64,000 nt of DNA from Alentia gelatinosa (Eukaryota > Annelida > Polychaeta > Phyllodocida > Polynoidae): NCBI GenBank assembly GCA_950022655.1, contig OX465580.1, forward strand, positions 99,280,797-99,344,796. Direction: 5' to 3'. Made by a program: the position numbers and the translations under genes. Below the pieces are notes generated by a model. It saw only the letters and a program-made list of their open reading frames with translations, ran no database searches and was not told the DNA's origin. Of the stretch, positions 25,796 through 34,559 are shown in pieces. How positions within the stretch are numbered: the stretch's first letter is position 1; the number at the start of each line of letters is the position of its first letter.

Positions 25796-27233
25796 CCCAT
25801 TGACTGTTCTGATTAATTGCACAGTGTGAACAATTTCGTGGATTCCAGTTTCCAAAATACATAAAATCGCCTACCATAGATGTGAAATAACGTATTTCTC
25901 TGTCATTATATTTACAGAGATTCACGTAGTTTAGAAACATAAACCTATGTTTCTGAACTGTGTGAATCTACTTAAATATATAGGTGTTTGGATATTTCAG
26001 TGGATTTGTGTATGCAGCCTGAAGATGATATGCATGTATAACTGCTTATTATCATACTTTTCACAGCACCTTTCCAGCATGGGCAAAGTTGCCTCTAAGG
26101 TCTTGGAATTAGGTGATGTGTGTCCTGTCACACAACTCTGGACACCCAGATTTTTAGGCTATGTCACACTTTTTAACCTACCTCCACTCCCCTAAGTGTA
26201 ACATCCTTTATTGACAGTTCCTTATCGTTGAAGAATCTATCATTTACCATCATATCATTGGTAGTTGGTTACGATTACTGTATTAAAGTTAGACTTATAG
26301 ATATGCACTCCCAACCTTACTGCTATTTCACTTTCAGTTTTGAAGGAGCACCTTGAAAATCTTTAGAATTTTTTTTCCGACAAATCACTAAGGTCTCAGT
26401 ATTTAAACGTTTGTCTAGCAACATATATCATCAGTTCTCCTTTATCTAAATAACGTATGCGTGTAACGCATCCACATCCGATCCTGAATATTCCAGCAAC
26501 GGGAATGTTATCTTATACTTTGCACATCACCTAACAGCTTAATTTATGCAAAAATAGTATGGATCCTTTCATTGGGGAAAGCAACACAATTAGCCATTAT
26601 CTACCTGCATGCAACCAAATATATTTATCAATTTAAAGAAATGCGCCACAATTGAACGTGACCTTCCAGTTGGTTACAACAGAACACGTGAAACCCGAGA
26701 TACAATCTGAAACACATTTCTTTGAAGTCCCGGGGACCTGAAAGATTTATATTCTTAAGTGCTCCAATGGTCTTGGCTTCTCTGATGCCTGATTCTTTTC
26801 AATGAAATCGGTTTTCCTTTGATTGGAGAACATTTTATTCTCCTGCCTGAAGGATTCCTTTTTTCTCTGACCCCGAGGAGTTTCCCTCTCTCTTTGTGTA
26901 AAATAGATTTACTGATGTTGATGTTGATGTCGTGCCATATGCCCCAGTCAGATGGCGTTTTCCTTGCACGCACGTTTACGTTCGTTTACGTTTTTAAAAT
27001 CTACAAATACGTCGCAAAACGCCACAAAATCCAAAGTTACATGAATATACGTCAGCATGCGTAAAAGAAAGTAAACAGAAGACTTGTTAAAAAAACACTG
27101 TCAGAATTAAGGGGTATGTTTTATACTTATCTCTACACATTTTTGATACATGGATAAATGCAGTTATACGCCACAATACAATAGGAAGCGTAAATAAGTG
27201 TTGACGAAAATTTTGAATAGGGAGACAGTAGTT
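25796..27233. other. Unassigned A+T-rich sequence
   Basis: Short open frames only, with no similarity I recognise. Confidence 0.35.
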
Positions 27234-27360
27234 GGTGATAAATACACAATATTGACTGGTTTCAGATACAAGCGGCCGGAGGATATTGCGCAGAGTCAAC
27301 TCCGAGGAGCATACAACTGCTTTTATCTGAAACCAGTCTATATTGTATTTATTATCCACC
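27234..27360. repeat. Foldback element, family Z, copy 2
   Basis: The left arm AATACACAATATTGACTGGT then TTCAGATACAAGC pairs with GCTTTTATCTGAAACCAGTC and TATATTGTATTTATT on the right. The unpaired centre GGATATTGCGCAGAGTCAAC resembles the tip region of 18437-18582. Confidence 0.8.
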
Positions 27361-28395
27361 TTTTCTGGGCAAGTGGCATGTCGATATCAGTTCATTTTAG
27401 TTATGCACTATGTTTCTGTACGCACTATTTTTCCGTATGCGCCACCCGGAGTATATAACATATCCGCATGCTCAATACAAATTTCCAATGTGTTTTCTAT
27501 TAACCCTTTGCATTAGGTGGATAATAAAGACTTGTGGAAGCCCTGAAGCGCAAGTCTCCTCCAGCATGGGTGTTGAGAGTCAGTAGGAGGGGAGGGACAT
27601 GGAGCCGCTATTAAAGGGGTGTGTGTGTTGACTGCGGTGACGCGTACAGGGGAGTGACTTGTGCTCAGGAGGTGGATATATCCCAGCCTGCAGACGCCCC
27701 TGTGGGTGGGGTCCATGCACCCCTCCCCCTAGACTTGCTCAAGTCTTTGATTATGAACATTCATTAAATGATTAAAGAAAATCGGAATACAATTCATTAT
27801 AGCATGTGTCCTTCTCTGACTGGCCCATGACCTGTGTCACTCAGAAGGGGTGGAGGGATTAGGATACAGGGACTGAGGCCAGTCTACCCTCCCCGTCACG
27901 TAGCGCGTCGGCGCGCGTTGTATAGTTCGGCAACAAACTCACCTAATTGTTGCCGAGCTCTACGATAGCTCACCGATCTTGTTGGTTTGTCGCCGACATT
28001 GCTAAAGGATTAATTATAGTGCGTCGGGATCAAAATCGGTGGGGGGGGGGGGGGGGGGGGGCACTAAGGATGTACATGTAATTATGGTTTAGAAATGCAT
28101 TCTACACTTTTTACACACAAATCAAACTTAAGAAATATTGGGGTTGAATAATGTTTTTGATAAAGCAGTTCGCATATTTACAATGCAAATATCAAGTGTC
28201 AAAAATATCTTGCGACAAAACAGCTGGGATACATTTTGAATGATAGCATACGGAATCAATTAGCGTATTATGGAATAATTCATTAGACTACGGCAGATAA
28301 AAAATAGCTTACCCCCGAACTGCGTTTTCCTCGTCTAGCCATTCATCAGAGAGAAAATCATGGGATGTTGCCATTTGAAAACGGAAATTCAATAA
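27361..28395. other. Unassigned sequence with a 21-base poly-G
   Basis: A run of 21 G lies at 28041-28061. Moderately G+C-rich patches at 27530-27730 and 27840-27960 have no recognisable content. Confidence 0.45.
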
Positions 28396-29149
28396 CCTGG
28401 GACCTGTTTCAATATTTGAAAATCCTCTCGCTGTTGGTCTCAGTCGTACCACAGTGGCAGTTCCCGTTTCAATACTTGGTGGACGCAACAGTGAACGGCA
28501 CTTTCAGTGTGAGAGGCACCAACAGTGGTAGTAACCGTTTCATAACTAAAAGTGCTGCCACTGTTACTGCCACTGTTACTGCCACTGTTCACGAGAGGGT
28601 ATACCCTCTCGCATTGATCAAAACAACCATCTTAAAACATATTGCAACATATCTAAGTATAGAAAAACATGCTCTGAACAATTCCATATATGTATCTTTT
28701 ACCCACATCTCGATTTTTATGTTTCTCTAGTGGTCAACTACTTTGCGTGAGAACCACTATACTGTCTGAACCAAGAACTGCAGTGACTGCACTACTCAGT
28801 CAGTTTCCAACTGTACTGCTCGACCCTAAGGCTAACACTTGCATGTCTCACAAGCGAGACCTACAGTATGGGCTCTGTAACTCAGCCAAAAATGCATGTA
28901 GAAACGTAAAAAAAACTTAAATGTGGGGAAAAACAAGAGGAATAATTTGAAAATATTGAATTATTCATTGCATAGAGATTTATTTAATGTCTAGTTCGTT
29001 ATGCTGGCATAGCAAACCGCACCGGAATTCAACAGGGACACCATTTGTGAAATGGGACTTTATAGTTTGCACTGTTAGTGCCGCTGATTGCTCTCACTGA
29101 TGGAGTTGCTATTCCCTTTTACTCCCCAAACTATTGAAACAGCTCCCGG
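28396..29149. mobile_element. Candidate 754-bp inverted-repeat element
   Basis: The left end CCTGGGACCTGTTTCAATAT (28396) and the reverse complement of the right end, CCGGGAGCTGTTTCAATAG (ending 29149), agree over about 22 of 24 bases. Inside are a threefold CTGTTACTGCCA repeat (28555-28590) and the perfect 20-bp palindrome CGAGAGGGTATACCCTCTCG (28592-28611). No coding capacity is recognised. The Ngaro copy starts 5 bases to its right. Confidence 0.5.
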
Positions 29150-29153
29150 CATT

Positions 29154-29335
29154 GGTAACCCATTGCCGTTGGTCAGGGGTGGTCATTGCTCCCCCTGACA
29201 CACCCCCAGCACACCCTGCGCACTCCCCTCTGGTGTCGGTCACGTGAACCCCGCGGTCACGTGACCAAACGCGGCTCTGACCTCCACCTCATTCTGTTCC
29301 TGTACTTCACTACGTACACACATACTTTTTATTTC
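29154..29335 (+). repeat. A1 repeat of the long Ngaro copy
   Basis: It begins GGTAACCCATTGCCGTTGG and ends near CATACTTTTTATTTC, where similarity to A2 stops. It contains two CACGTG hexamers at 29241 and 29258 flanking CCGCGG. It lies upstream of the gag-like ORF and so probably holds the promoter. Confidence 0.92.
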
Positions 29336-29457
29336 TCCCCAACTTTTGGCCACCTCTCCACGCCGCCTCAGATACTCCCCGAGTGTCTGACCGTGCAGAG
29401 ACAAGGTCTAAATACGGGTGAAGTAAGTTAGTGAAAAAGGAATCAGATGGAATCAGG

Positions 29458-30579
29458 ATGGCTCCACCAACTACACGCGCGCAAGCGAGCGCCTCCACGA
29501 CCAAGGACCAGGCCTCGGAGTCAACCGTGAGGGAGAGCGACCACGTGGAATCCGCGTCTCAGGCCGGTAGCCACCGGTCGGCCCGCCTCGTGGCCGTAGA
29601 GACGGGACTGTCCGACATGAGTAAGAAGCTGGACGCACTCATCCAGATGCAGACGCAACGGTCGCCGGAACGGGCCTCCCTCCCTACGGTTCGGTCGGTC
29701 GCAGAAGTACGGACACGGGACTGGGCCGAGGAACAAGCCGCCCGCGCCATGCCTTCACCCCGCCAGCTACGAGACCGCTACGCTGGGGACCCGTACATTC
29801 AACGCGAGCTCGACCGTGAGGCCATCCGCCACGACAAAACGGCTGGTAAGCTTCAATCCGATATTCACGTTACTCGTCTGATTAGCAAACCATACATGAT
29901 CGTGGATAGGGAGGGGGTCTACACGTTGTCACAGAAACTAGAAGTGAGGGGGACGCTAGGACCCCTTGAGTACCTGAGTGCCTTCATTGGGCTGCTCGGG
30001 GATGACCGTGCGGTCGACCCCGTGGACCGTGAGGCCATGTTTAAACATTTGCATCAAGTGTCGATCGACGCCCTGAGCCGGCCGTGGGCCGGAGTGAGGA
30101 GGTGGTCGAACTACGTGTTTGATCAAGTCGAGACCGGGAGGTTGTCTTGGTGTGATTACTCCCGCATCCAGGAGGAGCGAGTCCGACTCGCAATAACGAC
30201 CGGGACGCTCACTAGCGGGACAGACGCGGGAAAGGCCCAAGGACGTGAGTTGCCATGCCGGCAATTCAACTCTGAGAAGGGGTGCCGCCACAGGAACGGC
30301 CACGACGACGGACCCGTAAGATGGTTGCACGTGTGTTCGTACTGCGACTCCGTGGGGAGGCAGTGCGGACATTCGTTACACGCGTGTAACCGGAAACTTG
30401 GCTACACGATGGGATATGACAACGGGCAGGCTGCGCCCACACCAGCACCCCGGCGAGCACCCCAGGCCAGACACGCACCCCAGGCCGGACACACGCTCCG
30501 GGCGGTCGACCCGAGGGCGGATATGCTCCCACAACATGGACATGGGGCAAAAAACGGTTATGGTGCGCCCCACGAGTGA
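29458..30579 (+). CDS. Gag-like ORF1 protein of the Ngaro element
   Basis: The frame is open from GTG at 29431, but the first in-frame ATG is at 29458, giving 373 residues starting MAPPTTRAQ. I choose that start. The N-terminal third is rich in Ala, Ser, Thr and charged residues and lacks a signal peptide or membrane segment. Near the C-terminus is a Cys/His cluster: C267, C276, H278, H282, H291, C293, C296, C303, H305, H308 and C310, resembling the Cys/His zinc-binding segment of Gag-like proteins in DIRS/Ngaro elements. The expected role is RNA binding and packaging of the retrotransposon transcript. A region corresponding to about residues 1-241 is preserved in the short copy at 59307-60029 on the minus strand. 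The C-terminal tail (about residue 323 onward) is Pro/Ala/His/Arg rich. Role is inferred from position and the Cys/His cluster. Confidence 0.85.
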   Translation: MAPPTTRAQASASTTKDQASESTVRESDHVESASQAGSHRSARLVAVETGLSDMSKKLDALIQMQTQRSPERASLPTVRSVAEVRTRDWAEEQAARAMPSPRQLRDRYAGDPYIQRELDREAIRHDKTAGKLQSDIHVTRLISKPYMIVDREGVYTLSQKLEVRGTLGPLEYLSAFIGLLGDDRAVDPVDREAMFKHLHQVSIDALSRPWAGVRRWSNYVFDQVETGRLSWCDYSRIQEERVRLAITTGTLTSGTDAGKAQGRELPCRQFNSEKGCRHRNGHDDGPVRWLHVCSYCDSVGRQCGHSLHACNRKLGYTMGYDNGQAAPTPAPRRAPQARHAPQAGHTLRAVDPRADMLPQHGHGAKNGYGAPHE

Positions 30580-31017
30580 GCGGTGCGCACCCGCAAGCTG
30601 TCACAACACGTGCATCCCACCCCGGGCCCGGGGTCACCGGGTGCAATCAACGTGACATAACACCAGCGGGCCCAGTGATCTCTCCCACCGCCATCAGGAT
30701 TTCCGGTGACCGGACGTGGGCGGAGGTCGTAAAAGGGGACGGCCCGGCGACCCCTGCGGACCCCCACCCCCTCACGTGGAGTGGGGACAACACGGGGGGT
30801 GCACGTGACCACAACACGGAGGCCGGCCGGCCACGTGGTCGGGTGCCAACCCAAAACAACAACAAAGGAGGGGGCGGGGCCAGCCACGTGGATGACAGTC
30901 ACATGGGGCGGCCACCGCAACGCTCCTGTGGTAGGGCAAGTGTTAGTGTTACCGCGCCAGCTAGAGAGGATAGAAGTAACACTCCGGATTTCGGCAAACT
31001 AAAGGAAGGAGGCCTTC
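30580..31017 (+). other. Spacer between ORF1 and ORF2 rich in CACGTG
   Basis: This 438-bp G+C-rich gap has no ATG-initiated frame joining the flanking ORFs. A frame opened by GTG at 30576 reads through it and contains RTWAEVVKG near 30714, possibly a remnant of the ORF2 N-terminus now out of frame. Five CACGTG hexamers lie here (30607, 30773, 30802, 30832, 30885), four of them within 118 bp. Confidence 0.6.
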
Positions 31018-33168
31018 ATGGGACACAGGCGGGCCGAGTGGCCCCGCTTCACCGATGCCGGCCCCCCGGCGCACGGCCACATCTACGAAGCGGTCCGGGC
31101 CTCGGGCCTGCCCAACGCGCTGTGTTCGAAAATAACCCTGCCACCGGATCTGAAATTACGGGCGTGGGAAGCCTACCTCACGGCCATGGAGGGCAAGAGC
31201 GAACTCCTGGGGTTCATCAGGTACGGCTTCCCCCTGGGATACCTCGGGCCGGCCAGTGACACTCGGGACGTCCCTAACCATCCCAGCGCGACCGGATTCC
31301 CTAAGCAAGTCGGGGACTTTATACACAAGGAGCTGGGGTTCTCAAACCTCATGGGCCCATTCCCAGAGGCACCATTCGAACCGTGGTGCCACGTTTCGCC
31401 GTTGATGTCCCGGGAGAAGCGTGGGTCCAAGGCCCGCCGCGTCATAACGGATATGACCTTCCCCCGGGACCGTAGTGTCAATGCGTATGTGATGAAGAAT
31501 GCCGTGTACGGGGAGGAGAGGGAGCACAGCCTCCCTACGGTCGACGGATTCGTTGCCCGACTCGTGGCCTCGGGGGCCTCCAGCTACATGGCGACCATCA
31601 ACATATCGCGAGCCTACAAGAACTTTAGGTGCGACCCCCTTGACTGGCCTCTGCTGTGCTTCATGTGGGACGGCGGGTACTATTGTGATATGGCCATGCC
31701 GTTCGGTGCCCGTGCGTCCTCGTACCACATGCAGTGCGTGGCCGAGACCATCGTGGGGATACTCGCCGGAAAGAGGGTCGAGGCCGCCATGTATCTGGAC
31801 GACCTCATCATACTTTCACCATCCCGGGAGAAAGCTGCCTCGGACTTTGCCATAGCCCGAGACCTGTTCGCCGAGCTCAGCCTCCCTGAAGCTCGGGAGA
31901 AAGCCCAAGCGCCAAGCCAGACCATGCGCTGGCTAGGGATCGACATCAACGCGGCAGAGATGTCCCTGTCTATCCCTCAAGACAAGCTGGAGGGCGTGCG
32001 GGAACACGTGGGGGCGGTCGCTAAGAAGCGGTCGCTCACGAAGCGGCAACTACAGTCCATCCTCGGAAAAATCCTGCACGTCGCCAAGTGTATCCGCCCG
32101 GCGAGGCCCTTCGTCAGCAAACTACTGGAGGCCCTACGGTCGATGAACGGGTTCTACATCAACGTGAGCTCGGACATGCGACAGGACCTCCAGTGGTTTA
32201 TCAGGTTTGCCGCCGGGTGGAATGGACACGCCCTCATCCCTCGAGGACCGCCCACAAAGTGCATCATGGTAGAGGCCTGCCTCTCCGGCGTGGGGGGCAC
32301 CGACGGCCATGGGGCATACTCGTGTCAGGTCTGTCCCATCGATGACCCCGTGGACTGCGGTTCCTCGGGGACCGTGACCGCGGGACCAGGATCGAAGTCT
32401 TCTGTGACAATATGGGGACCGTCCAGGCACTCACATCGGGGCGGGCACGCAACCGCGTCCTCGCCGAGTGTGCCCGGCAGGCCTGGATGTCGGCAAGTCG
32501 ACCTGGTCTACACGCACGTCCCCGGGGTCCTCAACACGGTCGCGGACGCACTCAGTAGGGCCCACCTGTCCTCGAGGGATTTTAATAATGCCGCATGCCT
32601 TATGAAATATCATGAACTGTGGTCCGTGATGCCGTGTAACCATTCCTCATTTGTGCCTGTGCTTCGGCTGTCCTGCAGATCCGGCGCTACGCTATCTCCA
32701 ACGGAAGGCATCTGCGCGGCAGGCCGAGGCACGTGCCCCAGGCACGGTCGCGAACCAGAAGAGCGCCGTGTCCACCTACCTCGCCTTCTGCAGACGGACG
32801 AGGACCGACCCCCAGGCACCGTCCGTGAGTTTCATCACGGCCTTCCTCGAATACCTCGCGGACCACGCCCCCTCGCCAGCGACCGTGGCCAACCAGCTGT
32901 CACACGTGAGGACGCACCTACGGCTCTCCGGCGGGGACATTACGGCTACCGAGGACGTGAGGGTAAGGAGGGCCCTCGACGCCATGAAGAGGAACAAGGC
33001 CTACACACCGAATGTGAAGCCTCCGATCCCCATGGCCACCCTCCAGGCAGTCCTCGACCAACTGTCGGACACGCCCCTCGACCTGACCCTACGGGCCCCT
33101 TTCCTCCTGCTATATTACGCCGCACTGCGGCAGAGCGAGGTCGCCCCACCTACGGCCAGGGCATTTGA
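31018..33168 (+). CDS. Reverse transcriptase-RNase H (ORF2) of the Ngaro element, damaged
   Basis: Starting at ATG 31018, the protein has an RT domain at about residues 110-330. Visible motifs are RRVITDM, the motif A region TINISRAYKNF, MPFGARASSYHM (motif B), the catalytic YLDD at residues 259-262, and MRWLGIDI. In motif A the expected catalytic aspartate is Asn195 (codon AAC, 31600-31602). RNase H begins at MVEACLSGVGG (about residue 417), with Glu419 where the short copy has Asp. From about 32350 to 32500 the RNase H reading (EVFCDNMGTVQAL) lies in another frame, then VDLVYTHVPGVLNTVADALSR returns to this frame, implying two compensating indels and probably a small deletion. Beyond about 32680 this frame is only the shadow of the recombinase gene, so the real product is about 550 residues. 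Reverse transcription activity is probably lost in this copy. Confidence 0.88.
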   Translation: MGHRRAEWPRFTDAGPPAHGHIYEAVRASGLPNALCSKITLPPDLKLRAWEAYLTAMEGKSELLGFIRYGFPLGYLGPASDTRDVPNHPSATGFPKQVGDFIHKELGFSNLMGPFPEAPFEPWCHVSPLMSREKRGSKARRVITDMTFPRDRSVNAYVMKNAVYGEEREHSLPTVDGFVARLVASGASSYMATINISRAYKNFRCDPLDWPLLCFMWDGGYYCDMAMPFGARASSYHMQCVAETIVGILAGKRVEAAMYLDDLIILSPSREKAASDFAIARDLFAELSLPEAREKAQAPSQTMRWLGIDINAAEMSLSIPQDKLEGVREHVGAVAKKRSLTKRQLQSILGKILHVAKCIRPARPFVSKLLEALRSMNGFYINVSSDMRQDLQWFIRFAAGWNGHALIPRGPPTKCIMVEACLSGVGGTDGHGAYSCQVCPIDDPVDCGSSGTVTAGPGSKSSVTIWGPSRHSHRGGHATASSPSVPGRPGCRQVDLVYTHVPGVLNTVADALSRAHLSSRDFNNAACLMKYHELWSVMPCNHSSFVPVLRLSCRSGATLSPTEGICAAGRGTCPRHGREPEERRVHLPRLLQTDEDRPPGTVREFHHGLPRIPRGPRPLASDRGQPAVTREDAPTALRRGHYGYRGREGKEGPRRHEEEQGLHTECEASDPHGHPPGSPRPTVGHAPRPDPTGPFPPAILRRTAAERGRPTYGQGI

Positions 33169-33640
33169 TCCGGCGCGCCACCTCTCACGTGGGGACGTGG
33201 TGCTCACGGCCAGTCACGTGGCGGTCCGCATCAAGGCCGCCAAGAACCTCCAGTGCGTGGGGGAGGAAAAACACGTGAATCTACAATCCTCCCCGGACCC
33301 GAGGTCGTGCCCTGTGGCAGCCGTGAGGAATATGATCGCCGTGGTGCCTACAACCCTACCAACGGATCCGTTCCTGCTGAACGGAGACAGGTCGCTAATA
33401 ACGACGCGGTCGCTGTCGAAGGTGTGGGAGCGGCTCAACACCTCAGCAGGCCACCCCCCTAAGACCTATACTCTCCACAGCCTGAGAAAGGCCGCCGCCA
33501 CTCAGGCCTTCCAGGCCGGGGTATCCGAACTATCCATACAACGATACGGGGGGTGGCGCTCCAACGCACACAGGAAGTACATCAGGGACACGAACGCACA
33601 AGAAGTCAACGCGTCCCTCATCCAGTCCCTCAACCAGTGA
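32651..33640 (+). CDS. Tyrosine recombinase (ORF3) of the Ngaro element
   Basis: The frame is open for 329 codons from a TTG at 32651; there is no upstream ATG in frame, and the first ATG is at about residue 112, so the protein is probably made from a spliced, frameshifted or reinitiated product. An N-terminal SAM-like core-binding domain occupies about residues 15-110. The catalytic domain shows Arg160 (in YYAALRQSE), His276 and Arg279 (LHSLRK), Trp302 (YGGWRS) and the nucleophile Tyr310 (HRKYIR), the expected R..HxxR..(H/W)..Y set. In this class of retroelements the recombinase integrates a circular DNA copy without target duplication. No stop or missing catalytic residue is seen, so this is the best preserved gene in the window. 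It overlaps the nominal ORF2 frame by about 0.5 kb. The last 14 codons are also present in the short copy near 59212-59250. Confidence 0.92.
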   Translation: MCLCFGCPADPALRYLQRKASARQAEARAPGTVANQKSAVSTYLAFCRRTRTDPQAPSVSFITAFLEYLADHAPSPATVANQLSHVRTHLRLSGGDITATEDVRVRRALDAMKRNKAYTPNVKPPIPMATLQAVLDQLSDTPLDLTLRAPFLLLYYAALRQSEVAPPTARAFDPARHLSRGDVVLTASHVAVRIKAAKNLQCVGEEKHVNLQSSPDPRSCPVAAVRNMIAVVPTTLPTDPFLLNGDRSLITTRSLSKVWERLNTSAGHPPKTYTLHSLRKAAATQAFQAGVSELSIQRYGGWRSNAHRKYIRDTNAQEVNASLIQSLNQ

Positions 33641-33695
33641 TATACCACTCCTCACAAACATTTCCCCCCCCACCTCGCCTCTTTTTTCTGGTCTT
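33641..33695 (+). other. 3' untranslated segment before B1
   Basis: A short C- and T-rich stretch follows the recombinase stop. A matching version (CTCACAAACATTT then a C run) occurs in the short copy at about 59170-59211 on the minus strand. Confidence 0.7.
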
Positions 33696-33970
33696 GGCGT
33701 TTTTATACTCATATTGTATAACCATATATACTCATTTTATATAACCATATATACTTATACCAATTGACATATCATCTTATCTGTCAATTACCAATATGTA
33801 TCTTCAATTAATTGACGTCATTATATAACTGTCAATTACTTTATTTTACCTTATATCATATTAATATTTACCGTATTAATATTCATGTCGGTGAAGGTAT
33901 ATAAAATTAAAATAAATTTTATTATTCCCAATTCTCGACTCATACTTTTGTGTTCAGGGTAAGGGGTAAT
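33696..33970 (+). repeat. B1 repeat of the long Ngaro copy
   Basis: It starts GGCGTTTTTATACTCATATT and ends GGGTAAGGGGTAATG. It contains two TGTCAATT hairpins (33762-33789 and 33810-33837) and a final TTCAGGGTAAGGGGTAATG. It differs from B2 at two positions (near 33869 and 33880). Confidence 0.92.
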
Positions 33971-34193
33971 GGGTAACCCATGGCCGTTGGTCAGGGGTGG
34001 TCATTGCTCCCCCTGACACACCCCCAGCGCACCCTGCGCACTCCCCTCTGGTGTCGGTCACGTGAACCCCGCGGTCACGTGACCAACCGCCGCTCTGACC
34101 TCCACCTCATTCTGTTCCTGTACTTCACTACGTACACACATACTTTTTATTTCCCACCCACCCTCACCTTTTCCTCTATTACCTACTCCGTAG
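33971..34193 (+). repeat. A2 repeat of the long Ngaro copy
   Basis: It matches A1 from GGTAACCCATGGCC (33972) to CATACTTTTTATTTC, then continues CCACCCACCCTCACC to the B2 boundary. The B1-A2 junction GGTAATGGGTAACC is the likely sequence of a circular intermediate joint. Two CACGTG hexamers are conserved. Confidence 0.9.
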
Positions 34194-34469
34194 GGCGTTT
34201 TTATACTCATATTGTATAACCATATATACTCATTTTATATAACCATATATACTTATACCAATTGACATATCATCTTATCTGTCAATTACCAATATGTATC
34301 TTCAATTAATTGACGTCATTATATAACTGTCAATTACTTTATTTTACCTTATATCATATTAATATTCACCGTATTAACATTCATGTCGGTGAAGGTATAT
34401 AAAATTAAAATAAATTTTATTATTCCCAATTCTCGACTCATACTTTTGTGTTCAGGGTAAGGGGTAATG
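34194..34469 (+). repeat. B2 repeat of the long Ngaro copy
   Basis: This is a direct copy of B1 and ends GGGGTAATG at the right boundary of the element. Confidence 0.92.
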
Positions 34470-34559
34470 AGTGCTATGTTCTATCCACACACACCTGTGC
34501 GTTGACACATAAACACGACAATGGAGTGTTGATAGTTGTTACCTGCATACACCCTTTCG

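Larger units (their letters stand above)
29154..34469 (+). mobile_element. Ngaro-type tyrosine-recombinase retrotransposon, nearly complete copy
   Basis: The element has the split-direct-repeat arrangement A1 - ORFs - B1 - A2 - B2. A1 (29154-29335) recurs as A2 (33972-34153) with about four differences; B1 (33696-33970) recurs as B2 (34194-34469) with two. Between them are a gag-like ORF, an RT-RNase H ORF and a tyrosine recombinase, in the order known for Ngaro and related YR retroelements. The internal part is strongly G+C-rich while the B repeats and flanks are A+T-rich. No target duplication flanks it: the left junction is GCATT|GGTAACC and the right is GGTAATG|AGTGC. Few differences between repeats suggest a fairly recent insertion, yet the RT and RNase H carry active-site changes, so this copy is probably not autonomous. 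Confidence 0.93.

Noticed and set aside
29521..33712. Many minus-strand and alternate-frame open frames inside the Ngaro element
   Set aside because: They are shadows of G+C-rich coding sequence; the plus-strand frames carry the recognisable domains.
29154..34469. LTR retrotransposon interpretation
   Set aside because: There is no integrase DDE core or protease, the repeats are split A/B units, and a tyrosine recombinase is present.
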